Shown here one piece after another: positions 1 through 7,726 of a stretch of DNA of 15,904 bases. Made by a program: the position numbers and the translations under genes. Within the stretch, counting starts at the first letter, position 1, and the number at the start of each line of letters is the position of its first letter. This DNA comes from Candidatus Saccharibacteria bacterium UBA5152 (GTDB lineage: Bacteria > Patescibacteriota > Saccharimonadia > Saccharimonadales > UBA4665), in assembly GCA_002413755.1 (NCBI GenBank), contig DHXQ01000019.1, positions 14,795 to 30,698 on the forward strand, written 5' to 3'. The notes beneath the pieces were generated by a model. It searched no databases, had not been told where the DNA came from, and saw only the letters and a program-made list of their open reading frames with translations.

Positions 1-144
1 GTCAGGTCATGACTTTTGAGCATTGTCAAAAACAACTTATTCAGATTCCGATAAGTCGCAGATTGGGCTACTCCCGCTTGATAGGTGGTTATCTTGCTCA
101 AGTCCATATATACAGTTTACTCGATAGCGTCCAGCATGTAGAGA

Positions 145-786
145 TTATTCAGGTTTTGATTGCACTGCGGTGGAGAGGACTTCGACACCTCTAATCATAT
201 CCTGATCGACGAGCACCTGCTTCACCGCAGACGCGTCCTGATAACTGGCACCAGCTGATGTTGCGCCGGATACCGGTGTAAAATCAGGCATCTCACCCGG
301 TAAAGTTCGACCGTGGAAGCCAACCACCAGACTCATGGTGGATATCGATTGGCCGGCAGGTGCCACCGGTGACCGCGACCCATCCGAATCTCGCGCCAGG
401 CGCAGGCTGCTGGCTCCATCAAAAATTGTTTCACCGTCGGGACCGACGCAGCCGATTGCGATATAGGGCATTCTAGATGTCTGACGAGTACCGTCGGCAG
501 GGTATGTGACGAGTTCTTTGCCGTATACCACGCCGCTGGGGGCCGTTGACCTATTGACGGCCGGTGTTTCACCGACCGGGCAGGCAACTTCAAGATTGAT
601 AGTTTGGGTATGGTCGGCCGGCTTCCAGAGGTCGACGACCGGCTGTACCCAGTTCGCGACCGTGACTGCGCCCAGTGCCATCCACAAGCCAAGGCATTGC
701 CTTTTGGTAATCCTGAATTCCGGAGGAGGGAACTGATTCTCATCAGGGAATAATTTTTTATCAAGTGTATCAACTGGCTTCGGCAT
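145..786 (-). CDS. Hypothetical single-pass membrane protein
   Basis: I do not recognise a family for this 213-residue protein. A hydrophobic stretch at about residues 32-50 (around LGLWMALGAVTVANWV) is a single membrane segment or uncleaved signal anchor. It follows a charged N-terminus of about 30 residues, so the rest (about 160 residues) probably lies outside the cell. The external part is rich in Gly, Ser, Pro and Asp and has two cysteines (around VACPVGE and IGCVGPDG) that could form a disulphide. The ATG start is supported by a promoter whose -10 box ends 11 nt upstream, with no Shine-Dalgarno sequence, implying a very short leader. It is transcribed divergently from the membrane protein gene at 891. 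An envelope role is inferred from topology only. Confidence 0.72.
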   Translation of the reverse strand: MPKPVDTLDKKLFPDENQFPPPEFRITKRQCLGLWMALGAVTVANWVQPVVDLWKPADHTQTINLEVACPVGETPAVNRSTAPSGVVYGKELVTYPADGTRQTSRMPYIAIGCVGPDGETIFDGASSLRLARDSDGSRSPVAPAGQSISTMSLVVGFHGRTLPGEMPDFTPVSGATSAGASYQDASAVKQVLVDQDMIRGVEVLSTAVQSKPE

Positions 787-797
787 AATCTACAAAT

Positions 798-825
798 AGT
801 ATAACATTTTACTCGCTAATCACAA
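798..825 (-). promoter_or_regulatory. Promoter of the 145-786 gene
   Basis: On the minus strand, TTGTGA (825-820) and TATACT (803-798) are separated by 16 nt. The -10 box is preceded by TGT, giving an extended -10 (TGnTATACT). Transcription should start near 791, only about 5 nt before the ATG. Confidence 0.6.
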
Positions 826-850
826 GTGTTATCCGCAGCGCGGCAAGGCA

Positions 851-879
851 TTAATATTGCGCTCCATCCTACTTATGCT
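851..879 (+). promoter_or_regulatory. Weak promoter of the 891 gene
   Basis: TTAATA (851-856) and TATGCT (874-879) are 17 nt apart, each matching the sigma-70 consensus at 4 of 6 positions. The expected start is near 886, about 5 nt before the ATG at 891. No Shine-Dalgarno sequence precedes that ATG. Confidence 0.4.
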
Positions 880-890
880 TAAATGAATGC

Positions 891-1832
891 ATGTCTAAAT
901 CCACTTCAACCATAGCAAGCTCAATCGTAACATCGGATCATAGCAACCGCGCGCGAACATTTTTCGCCGGGCTCTTCGGTACCATCGCCCTCAGCCTGAT
1001 ACTATTTTGTATTATCATCGTCTGGCTCAACCGGACATTAACCGATACTAACACTTACGTCTCGACGGTCGCACCGCTGGTTACCAAGCCGGACATCCAG
1101 AACTTTATCGCCGCTAAGGCTAGCGAGACGCTGCTCAAAAACGCGCCGGGTCCAGATGCCGCCGCGGCCCTCTTGACGCCAGCCCAGCTAACCGGCGAGA
1201 CTCCACAGCAGCTCCAGGCCGATGTGGCCAAGATCGTCAATGACAGCGTGCTCCAGATCGTTAGCTCACCGCAGTTCCACACTGTCTGGCAGAATACTAA
1301 CACCTCAGCCCACGCCCAGCTGGTCAGTCAACTCAACAGCAATTCCAGCGAGCTGTCACTCGACCTCAGCCCACTGGTACAAGACGTCGTGGCTGAGCTA
1401 AAGACCACCCAGCTAGCACCGATCAGCGACAAGATCGATCTCCCAGCCGACGCCGGCAAGATAAACCTGAAGGGCGGCTCGATCGCTAAGGTTCACCAGT
1501 ACTACAAACTGTTCCAGGCGGCCACGCTGATCATCGTTGGCGCAACCGTGCTGTCGATCGTGCTGTGTGTCATCCTATCTGTACAACACTGGCGGACTAT
1601 TCGCCGCATCCTGGTCGGCACCGGCATCATCTCGTTAGTCCTGGCAATAGCGTTGCAGGCACCATCAATCATTAAGCCGGCCGGTGCCGATGCCGCCACT
1701 CAAAAGGCAGCCCTGGCCTTCGCTTCAGCCCTGTTCCACAACCTCCAGCAATTCCTGCTGATTTTCGGTATTGCTTGCATCGTGCTAGCCATTAGTAGTA
1801 AAATCTACTCGAAGATGCGCCAAAAGGCCTAG
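891..1832 (+). CDS. Four-helix membrane protein, actinobacteria-like, unknown function
   Basis: This 313-residue protein has one membrane segment near the N-terminus (about 26-46) and three in the C-terminal third (about 209-230, 240-260 and 286-303). Between them lies a loop of about 160 residues that should be extracytoplasmic. The sequence just after helix 1 (VWLNRTLTDTNTYVSTVAPL) resembles the opening of a group of uncharacterised actinobacterial membrane proteins, recalled from general knowledge rather than a search. The loop is rich in Thr, Gln and Ser and has no visible catalytic motif. The HIT gene follows 27 nt after the stop and has no clear promoter of its own, so the two are probably cotranscribed. 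Function is unknown; an envelope role is inferred. Confidence 0.8.
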   Translation: MSKSTSTIASSIVTSDHSNRARTFFAGLFGTIALSLILFCIIIVWLNRTLTDTNTYVSTVAPLVTKPDIQNFIAAKASETLLKNAPGPDAAAALLTPAQLTGETPQQLQADVAKIVNDSVLQIVSSPQFHTVWQNTNTSAHAQLVSQLNSNSSELSLDLSPLVQDVVAELKTTQLAPISDKIDLPADAGKINLKGGSIAKVHQYYKLFQAATLIIVGATVLSIVLCVILSVQHWRTIRRILVGTGIISLVLAIALQAPSIIKPAGADAATQKAALAFASALFHNLQQFLLIFGIACIVLAISSKIYSKMRQKA

Positions 1833-1859
1833 GGATTAAAGAAATAGGAAGTGTTTGCT

Positions 1860-2276
1860 GTGTTTCATTATAGAAAAAGTTTCAAGAAGTACGAGAGCTT
1901 TCCAAGAGCTAAGCACTGCTCATTCTGCGAAGAAGATATGACCCCGCGAATCGTCCGAGAGACCGAATACGCCTACGTCGTCCCTAACCGCGTAGCTTAT
2001 GACCTGTGGGAGATGCGCGAAGTCACCGATCATCTGTTAATCATCCCTAAGCAGCACGTTGCCAGCCTGTCCGAGCTCAGCCCGGAGGCCCAGATCGATA
2101 TTATGAAACTCTACGGTGAATACGAAGACCAAAATTTCAACGTCTATGCCCGCGGCCGCGACGCCTCGGCCCGCACTGTCGCCGGCCATCAGCACACCCA
2201 TCTGATCCGTACCAAGCAGGAGCGGGTCCGCGCCCAGTTGGCCGTCGTCAAGCCGCGCATGCTGCTCAAGATCTAG
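1860..2276 (+). CDS. HIT-family protein
   Basis: This is a histidine-triad protein of the nucleotide hydrolase/transferase superfamily. The signature HQHTHLI lies close to the C-terminus (about residues 110-116), and the middle His of such triads is the nucleophile that attacks the alpha-phosphate of a nucleotide conjugate. An N-terminal CSFC pair may bind zinc, as in several HIT proteins. The region containing HLLIIPKQHV is typical of the fold core. An in-frame GTG at 1851 would add three residues, but AGGAAG (1846-1851) sits 8 nt before the GTG at 1860, so I prefer 1860 (138 residues). It follows the membrane protein gene in the same direction. The substrate cannot be read from the sequence. 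Confidence 0.85.
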   Translation: MFHYRKSFKKYESFPRAKHCSFCEEDMTPRIVRETEYAYVVPNRVAYDLWEMREVTDHLLIIPKQHVASLSELSPEAQIDIMKLYGEYEDQNFNVYARGRDASARTVAGHQHTHLIRTKQERVRAQLAVVKPRMLLKI

Positions 2277-2316
2277 CCCTCACTTCGATCCGCCTCTGTT
2301 AACCTATTGACAACTG

Positions 2317-2325
2317 TGGTACAAT
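2317..2325 (+). promoter_or_regulatory. Extended -10 promoter of the 2334 gene
   Basis: TGG plus TACAAT forms an extended -10 element. A perfect TTGACA at 2307 lies only 7 nt upstream of it, too close to act as its -35. TACAAT ends 8 nt before the ATG at 2334, so the transcript would start 0-2 nt before the start codon. Confidence 0.55.
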
Positions 2326-2333
2326 GTTCTCAA

Positions 2334-3320
2334 ATGGCGATAGAAAAAACACCTGTTGAGGCTGTCAGAGAGCTGGCCGTCGAGCTGGATCTTCCTGACT
2401 TAGCGGAAACTACTCAAACCGAGATTGAGCAGAATGTTGCTCGCGCAGCCATGGAGGGCTTTGCCTATGATGACCTCCGATTGCTTCATGACAGGCGCTA
2501 CAGGGATGAACGCGAGGTCAGGCTGTTTGGCAAGCGCTACTTTCGCGACGGGATTGTCGCTCCTGCCATGCGCCAGGCGGCGATTGAGAACGGTTCTCGG
2601 CGTAGTAACATCTATTTCCTGCAGGATTCGGCGGCGTGGGCGTTGGCACGTACTTTTGAGAGTGGTTTGAACCAACCTCCGCGTCGGCCGATCACAATCT
2701 TGCCGGGCAGCCTCGAGGTTGAAGACGGGGATCAGATGCCTCTGTCACGGGCGACCACATCCGTCTTGGCGATCGGTGCCTGTATGGAGGACTGGAGTAT
2801 AACGGCTGACCAGGCAGCTTTTATTGATGAGGGGCATGAACCGTTCCGCTTTACGCCTTTGACCCCATCGCACTTTATGAATATGATGCTGGATATTGCA
2901 TATTGGAATGCCGTTAGTCGCCAGGCGCGTACGCTGCCGACAATGGATCTGCGGCAATACTTTGGCCGCGAAACCGGCATCGATGCACCGACGGCGGAAA
3001 TGGCCGCCAATCCTACGCGAGATAACACTTTTGACGTTGTGCTGGCGATCAGCAATAGGCACGTTAACCCAGTTGATCTAGAAAAAGCAATTAGCCGGTC
3101 TTACCAACTCCTCAGGCCTGCAGGCGCATTAGTCATCCGCGATGTCGTGTCACCCAGCCGCCACGAAACGGGCATCGCGGTGCGTAAACAGTGGGCCGTC
3201 AACGCTGGTTTCAATGAGCACTTCAGCAAGACTATCCGCGGCGGCATTGGGCTGGCGCTCAACTCGCGGGGCAAGATCCATACCACCAAGTTTGAGACAG
3301 TGGTGTTCACTAAGGCATAA
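2334..3320 (+). CDS. Uncharacterised protein with methyltransferase-like C-terminal region
   Basis: This 328-residue protein starts at the ATG at 2334. An in-frame TTG at 2307 falls inside promoter-like sequence and is unlikely to be used. The N-terminal two thirds is not recognisable. The C-terminal third resembles the later strands of a class I SAM-dependent methyltransferase: FDVVLAIS at about 233-240 looks like the strand carrying motif IV, followed by a helix and LLRPAGALVIRDV at about 259-271, which resembles the 'LLkPGG.l.i.d' strand. I cannot find the glycine-rich SAM-binding motif I (GxGxG) upstream. The protein may be a degenerate or non-catalytic member, or the resemblance may be accidental. 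It stands alone before the restriction-modification cluster, which has its own promoter. Confidence 0.7.
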   Translation: MAIEKTPVEAVRELAVELDLPDLAETTQTEIEQNVARAAMEGFAYDDLRLLHDRRYRDEREVRLFGKRYFRDGIVAPAMRQAAIENGSRRSNIYFLQDSAAWALARTFESGLNQPPRRPITILPGSLEVEDGDQMPLSRATTSVLAIGACMEDWSITADQAAFIDEGHEPFRFTPLTPSHFMNMMLDIAYWNAVSRQARTLPTMDLRQYFGRETGIDAPTAEMAANPTRDNTFDVVLAISNRHVNPVDLEKAISRSYQLLRPAGALVIRDVVSPSRHETGIAVRKQWAVNAGFNEHFSKTIRGGIGLALNSRGKIHTTKFETVVFTKA

Positions 3321-3350
3321 TCACTCGGCAGAGTGTATTTAATCAGTGAA

Positions 3351-3379
3351 CTGTCAAAGTATGAACGTAATGGTAGAAT
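3351..3379 (+). promoter_or_regulatory. Promoter of the restriction-modification cluster
   Basis: CTGTCA (3351-3356) and TAGAAT (3374-3379) have a 17-nt spacer, and TGG before the -10 gives an extended -10 element. The expected start is near 3386, about 4 nt before the ATG at 3390. This promoter decides the start: an in-frame GTG at 3333 lies upstream of the -35 box. Confidence 0.6.
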
Positions 3380-3389
3380 ACGTAAATAT

Positions 3390-4259
3390 ATGAAGCTTAG
3401 AAAATTAGAGAAGATATTGCTGAGTACCACTAAGGACGTCAGCGAGGGCTGGATCCAGCAGCAAATTGCCGAGGATCCGCAAATCTTAGGACTGGGTGAC
3501 CTGGTACTCCGTGACAAAGAGCGTCGTCAGCCCGCCGCTGGCCGGCTTGATCTACTGCTGCAGGATATAGAATCCAATCGGCGCTATGAAGTTGAGCTAC
3601 AGCTCGGCAAAGTTGACGAGAGCCACATCATTCGTACGATCGAATACTGGGATGTTGAGCGCAAGCGCTACCCACAGTACGACCACTGTGCGGTTATTAT
3701 TGCCGAAGATATCACCAGCCGGTTTTTGAACGTCATCGGCCTATTCAATGGCTCGATCCCCCTGATAGCCATCAAAATGGATGCTTACAAGATTAATGAC
3801 GCGGAAATATCACTGACATTCACGACGGTCATTGACGAATTAACTCTCGGGATGATTGACGAAGACGAAGAAGTTGCCCAAGTAACGGACCGAAACTACT
3901 GGCTGAAGCAGGGTGCGCCAGAAACGGTTAAAATGGCCGACACACTCCTGGAGCTCATTAAAACCTCTGTCGACGATTCGCTGGAGCTAAAATACAACAA
4001 GTACTACATTGGGGTTGCCAAAGGCGGACGGCCATTCAACTTCGTAGCATTTCGACCCAAGAAGAACGCCATCAATGTCGACATCAAACTGCCGTTTAGC
4101 GAAGAGATCCAAGATAGGATCCTCGAGAATGAACTCGATGACATGGGCTACGACAAGCGCTGGCGCCAATTCCGCCTCCGCCTGACAGAAAAAGACATCA
4201 AGAACAAAAAAGACTTCATCCTCGAGCTGTTTGAGAAGGCTTATCAGAACTTCAAATAG
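3390..4259 (+). CDS. Predicted PD-(D/E)XK-type nuclease
   Basis: This 289-residue protein carries a likely PD-(D/E)XK nuclease core. D54 in GRLDLLL is followed about 13 residues later by YEVELQLG (E67, E69, Q71), giving a D...ExQ arrangement with Gln in place of the usual Lys. The stretch around DESHIIRTIEYWDVER then supplies the expected helix. The C-terminal half (DIKLPFSEEIQ to RLTEKDI) looks like a separate small domain that I cannot name with confidence. The gene lies 38 nt before the EcoRI-family methyltransferase, so it is a candidate cognate endonuclease or accessory nuclease of that system; this is context-based inference. There is no Shine-Dalgarno sequence and the start follows from the promoter position. 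Confidence 0.72.
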   Translation: MKLRKLEKILLSTTKDVSEGWIQQQIAEDPQILGLGDLVLRDKERRQPAAGRLDLLLQDIESNRRYEVELQLGKVDESHIIRTIEYWDVERKRYPQYDHCAVIIAEDITSRFLNVIGLFNGSIPLIAIKMDAYKINDAEISLTFTTVIDELTLGMIDEDEEVAQVTDRNYWLKQGAPETVKMADTLLELIKTSVDDSLELKYNKYYIGVAKGGRPFNFVAFRPKKNAINVDIKLPFSEEIQDRILENELDDMGYDKRWRQFRLRLTEKDIKNKKDFILELFEKAYQNFK

Positions 4260-4277
4260 AGTTGCTTAGTTGTAGGG

Positions 4278-4283
4278 TACAAT
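4278..4283 (+). promoter_or_regulatory. Possible -10 box of the methyltransferase gene
   Basis: TACAAT lies in the 38-nt gap before the methyltransferase gene and ends 14 nt before its ATG. I see no -35 match at 16-18 nt and no TG extension. There is also no Shine-Dalgarno sequence before the ATG at 4298, which suggests a separate short-leader transcript rather than readthrough alone. Confidence 0.35.
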
Positions 4284-4297
4284 AATTAGTACTAACT

Positions 4298-5512
4298 ATG
4301 GCTAATAACAATCTCACCAGCGCTAAAAAAGCAAAAAACGACGAATTCTACACGCAGTACAGTGATATCCAGAAAGAAATCGAAGCTTACTTAGAGTACG
4401 ACCCCCATACTTTTCGCGGTAAAGTCGTCTACTCTAACTGTGACGACCCATTCGAGAGTAACTTTTTCCGTTACTTTGCACTCAACTTTAACCGGCTAGG
4501 CCTCAGGCAACTCATTACAACTAGTTACAAACCATCACCCATTGCAAACACGCAGCTTGGACTGTTTGGTGATGACAAAACCATTGCGCCAGCCAAAGGT
4601 CGGCCTAAAATCACTGCCAACAAACTCATCATCAATGAAGTCAGTGACATGGACGGCGACGGGGCCTTTAATCTTCAAGACGTTGCGGCACAGCTGAAAG
4701 CCAATAAAAACAATGAATGGGTCCCACTTGAGGGTGATGGTGACTTTCGTAGTCCGGAATGCGTGGAGCTGCTCAAGCAGGCAGATATTATAATGACCAA
4801 TCCGCCATTTAGTCATTTTCGCGAGTATGTGGGGCAATTGGTGAAGTATAAAAAAAGGTTCGTTATCATTGGCAACATGAACGCCATCACGTATAAAGAA
4901 ATTTTCCCACTGATTAAAGACGATAAACTCTGGCTTGGGGCAACTGGGAATGGAAATGATATGGTTTTCGCTGTACCAAACGGTGCGGAAATTGCCGAAA
5001 GCGATAGGCAGAAGGCGGCTAGACTGGGATATGTCGGCGACTATACTCGCCTTGGCAATTCATGCTGGTTTACTAATATCGACCATGGTCATCGTCACCA
5101 GCCCCTCAGTCTGATGACTATGGAAGATAATTTGAAATTCAACAAAAAGCTGCAGGGTAAGTCAATCTACGACCACTTCGATAACTACGAGGCCATCGAA
5201 GTATCATTCACCAACGCAATTCCGAGCGATTACGATAGTGTAATGGGAGTGCCAATTAGTTTTCTCGATAAATATTCGCCGGAGCAGTTTGAGATTATCG
5301 GAAGTGATGCGTACGACGGAACGCCAGCAACCAAAAAATACGCAAAGAAAGAAAAAGTCGTAAACGGTAAACGGATGAAGTCGAATACTGGCACGATGGG
5401 CTGCGTGATTAAGCGCGAGGAATATGGAGCGGGTACTTATTTTGATGTCGGCTATCCAGTGCAGGCAGTTTATAAGCGAATATTTATCAAGCACAGAAAG
5501 GCCGCACCATGA
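4298..5512 (+). CDS. EcoRI-family adenine-specific DNA methyltransferase
   Basis: The 404-residue protein closely resembles M.EcoRI (recalled as about 326 residues). The N-terminus has AKKAKNDEFYTQYSDI, followed by KVVYSNCDDPFESNFFRYF, both typical of this family. The catalytic motif IV is TNPPF at about 167-171, followed by SHFREYVGQLVKYKKRF. MGVPISFLDKYSPEQFEI near the C-terminus is also family-typical. The product should transfer a methyl group from SAM to the N6 of adenine in a short DNA site, protecting it from a partner nuclease. Residues about 80-140 look like an insertion, and the C-terminal region is also longer than in M.EcoRI. Its TGA stop overlaps the ATG of the DUF262-HNH gene, so the two should be translationally coupled. 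The target site cannot be read from sequence. Confidence 0.92.
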   Translation: MANNNLTSAKKAKNDEFYTQYSDIQKEIEAYLEYDPHTFRGKVVYSNCDDPFESNFFRYFALNFNRLGLRQLITTSYKPSPIANTQLGLFGDDKTIAPAKGRPKITANKLIINEVSDMDGDGAFNLQDVAAQLKANKNNEWVPLEGDGDFRSPECVELLKQADIIMTNPPFSHFREYVGQLVKYKKRFVIIGNMNAITYKEIFPLIKDDKLWLGATGNGNDMVFAVPNGAEIAESDRQKAARLGYVGDYTRLGNSCWFTNIDHGHRHQPLSLMTMEDNLKFNKKLQGKSIYDHFDNYEAIEVSFTNAIPSDYDSVMGVPISFLDKYSPEQFEIIGSDAYDGTPATKKYAKKEKVVNGKRMKSNTGTMGCVIKREEYGAGTYFDVGYPVQAVYKRIFIKHRKAAP

Positions 5513-6672
5513 TTACGACACTCAAAACCGACATTACCATACGCGATATCGTTGACGGGTTTGTCTATAACGAACTTGAGGGTAAAGGGCTGTTTGGTAT
5601 GTCCGGCAAGCTGACCATCCAGCCGGAATATCAGCGCAGTTACATTTATAACGATGGCAAAAGAGATGTTGCTGTTGTCGACTCTATCCTCAAAGGTTAC
5701 CCGATAGGTGTGCTGTATTTCAACAAGGTTGATGATGATAAGTTCGAAGTGCTCGATGGCCAGCAGCGCATAACCAGCATTGGTAGGTTCGTAACTGATA
5801 AATTCGCCGTGAAAGATAGCAATGGTAATGAACAATACTATGGTGGCATGGCAGAAGTTCAGCGCGAAAAAATAATGAAGACGCCACTCCTCGTTTATAT
5901 CTGTGAAGGCGAAGAGCCAGAGATAAAAGACTGGTTCAGAACAATAAATATCGCAGGTGTGGAACTCACTCCGCAAGAGATTCTAAACGCAGTCTATTCA
6001 GGACCGTTTGTGACGCTCGCTAAAGAAGAGTTCAGCAACAGCCAGAACTCAAATATTCACAAGTGGGGCGCATATATTGCAGGAGAAGTGAAGCGCCAGG
6101 CCTACCTGGAGCGCGCACTAGACTGGACGAGTCACGGTGTGATCGATAACTACATGAGCAAGCACCGCCCTGACCACGATATTACAGAGCTAAAGAGCTA
6201 TTTCAATACGGTAATCGAGTGGATTTCGAGCGTATTTACAGATGTCGAGAGCGAAATGAAAGGCCTCGAATGGGGCAGGCTGTTCGAAACCTATCACAGT
6301 CAGTCCTATGATCCCGTGAAGGTCTCTGAGGAAGTGCATGAATTACTCGGTGACTTTGTTGTCAAAGACCGGCGTGGCGTATTTGAGTACATCCTCGGGG
6401 GTTCGGTCGACAGCAAACTTCTGAATGTGCGCGTATTTGATGAACCAACAATAAAGATAACTTACTCTAAGCAGACAGTAGACGCTGTTGCCAAAGGAGA
6501 ATCTAATTGTCCCCTCTGCGCCGTCGGACACGATGCCAACAAAACGAAGATCTGGCAGATCAACGAAATGGACGCTGATCACGTGGAAGCATGGAGCAAA
6601 GGTGGCGCAACATCAAACAAAAACTGTCAGATGCTCTGCAGGACCCACAACCGAGCAAAGGGAAATCGCTAA
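5509..6672 (+). CDS. DUF262-HNH nuclease, GmrS-like N-terminus
   Basis: The 387-residue protein begins with a DUF262 (ParB-like, GmrS-type) domain: IQPEYQRSYIYN at about 37-48 and DGQQR at 83-87 are its hallmark motifs. The C-terminus is an HNH nuclease: CPLC at 334-337, DADHVEAWSKGG from 355 (His 358), Asn 372 and LCRTHNRAKGN at 376-386. DUF262 proteins occur in Type IV modification-dependent restriction (GmrSD) and in systems sensing DNA modification. Here the DUF262 part is joined to a single HNH domain rather than DUF1524. The start overlaps the methyltransferase stop (ATGA) and AAAGG lies 8 nt upstream. Coupling to an EcoRI-family methylase suggests it is the restriction component or a modification-responsive nuclease. 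Confidence 0.9.
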   Translation: MITTLKTDITIRDIVDGFVYNELEGKGLFGMSGKLTIQPEYQRSYIYNDGKRDVAVVDSILKGYPIGVLYFNKVDDDKFEVLDGQQRITSIGRFVTDKFAVKDSNGNEQYYGGMAEVQREKIMKTPLLVYICEGEEPEIKDWFRTINIAGVELTPQEILNAVYSGPFVTLAKEEFSNSQNSNIHKWGAYIAGEVKRQAYLERALDWTSHGVIDNYMSKHRPDHDITELKSYFNTVIEWISSVFTDVESEMKGLEWGRLFETYHSQSYDPVKVSEEVHELLGDFVVKDRRGVFEYILGGSVDSKLLNVRVFDEPTIKITYSKQTVDAVAKGESNCPLCAVGHDANKTKIWQINEMDADHVEAWSKGGATSNKNCQMLCRTHNRAKGNR

Positions 6673-6735
6673 TCCAGAAAATATAGCAGTCTAAGACTAT
6701 TAATAATGTACAAAGTTACGACAACATTGAAATCA

Positions 6736-6747
6736 AGGTTATAACCT
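6736..6747. repeat. Perfect 12-bp palindrome between convergent genes
   Basis: AGGTTATAACCT lies in the 130-nt gap between the stops of the DUF262-HNH gene and the PLD-like gene. No intrinsic terminator with a T-run is visible in this gap on either strand. The palindrome could be a protein-binding site or chance. Confidence 0.3.
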
Positions 6748-6802
6748 ACTGGGCCTAGCGGCGCCCGAGCGCATTGCTTACCAATTCTCGATATGCATTG
6801 CG

Positions 6803-7726
6803 CTAAACGGATCTCGCCTTGGCGAAGTACTCAGTAAAGATTGCTCGGATTTCAGCATGGTTTGGGCTCCGATGAAGCTCGGAGCGCTGGCCGGACTTTA
6901 TTGAGTTAATGCTCGGCAGATTGTAACAGAGATCAACATCATCAAGAATCCAACGGTCATGGAAGTCATGAGATTCGCTTCTCTTAAGAACTCTCCACTC
7001 CACGCTGATACCTTTTGCTTCAAGTTCTTTCTTCAGACGCTTGTAGTCCGCCACAGCCAATGGGTCTGTACCGTCGTCATCTGCCGTAGACACGATTTCA
7101 ATTCGCCCGATGTTGTCTGCAGTTGCTTCACGCCAAATCCACTCGAGCGCTTCCTTTTGGAAGTACTTATCCAGCCACATTATCGAGCCCCTGCATTCGC
7201 GGAGTACCTCCCTTATCCAGAGATCATTTGAATATGGCCGAGTGCGGTCAATGTATATGTGGGACGGCGCTGCAGCCTGCTTGGGAGATATCAGTAGCCG
7301 AATCGAACGATTCTTGCGATTGTAAGTAATAACACAGTTAGAATTAAGAACCATTAAGAAATTTGTTAAGCGTGCATCGACCTCCTCCTCAGAGAGACCG
7401 GCGAACACGAGCGCCATCCTTGCTTGATCAACGGTGATATCTTTTAAGCCCATCAGGGACTGCAGCAGCGCTTGAGTAGCCGGCACCGACGCCACCGCGT
7501 CGTGTGTAATACTATCAACGCTATCAGCCTCCTTTCTTACATGTATGAGGTCACACAGCTGACGTCCGGCTTCTGAGAGAGAGCCGTCGCCTTCGACAAA
7601 GCCTAGCTGCGTGAGGAAGAGCAAGTCATTGCCAGTAACAGTAAATCCTTCGATGGTCCGCATTTTTAGCAATGCGTCCAAGAGCATGGGCCAGGTCAGC
7701 TTAGGCAGCAGCAGCTGGTTCGTCAT
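6803..7726 (-). CDS. Winged-helix protein with C-terminal PLD-like nuclease domain
   Basis: The 307-residue protein has two visible parts. The N-terminal third (about 1-60) reads like a winged helix, ending LGFVEGDGSLSEAGRQL. The C-terminal part (about 155-305) looks like a phospholipase D-like domain: FHDRWILDD places H256, R258 and D263 in an HxRx4D pattern, a variant of the HxKx4D motif. Downstream, NSIKSGQRSEL resembles the Ser/Gly-rich segment that follows the motif in such nucleases. Only one such motif is present, so activity would need a dimer, as in BfiI-type PLD nucleases. The ATG lies inside the last 26 bases of the upstream gene, with GGTGG 6 nt before it, so the two are translationally coupled. 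DNA or RNA cleavage is inferred, not shown. Confidence 0.78.
   Translation of the reverse strand: MTNQLLLPKLTWPMLLDALLKMRTIEGFTVTGNDLLFLTQLGFVEGDGSLSEAGRQLCDLIHVRKEADSVDSITHDAVASVPATQALLQSLMGLKDITVDQARMALVFAGLSEEEVDARLTNFLMVLNSNCVITYNRKNRSIRLLISPKQAAAPSHIYIDRTRPYSNDLWIREVLRECRGSIMWLDKYFQKEALEWIWREATADNIGRIEIVSTADDDGTDPLAVADYKRLKKELEAKGISVEWRVLKRSESHDFHDRWILDDVDLCYNLPSINSIKSGQRSELHRSPNHAEIRAIFTEYFAKARSV

Noticed and set aside
9..194. Open frame at the left end of the window
   Set aside because: No ribosome-binding site, no protein-like composition, and its end runs into the opposite-strand gene at 145. I see nothing else in bases 1-144.
2307..2333. TTG at 2307 as the start of the 2334 gene, and TTGACA there as the -35 box
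   Set aside because: The TTGACA is only 7 nt from TACAAT, too near to be its -35. The TTG has no ribosome-binding site, and starting there would place promoter sequence inside the gene.
5641..5655. GTTACATTT inside the DUF262 gene as a further repeat end
   Set aside because: An isolated partial match within coding sequence with no inverted partner nearby.
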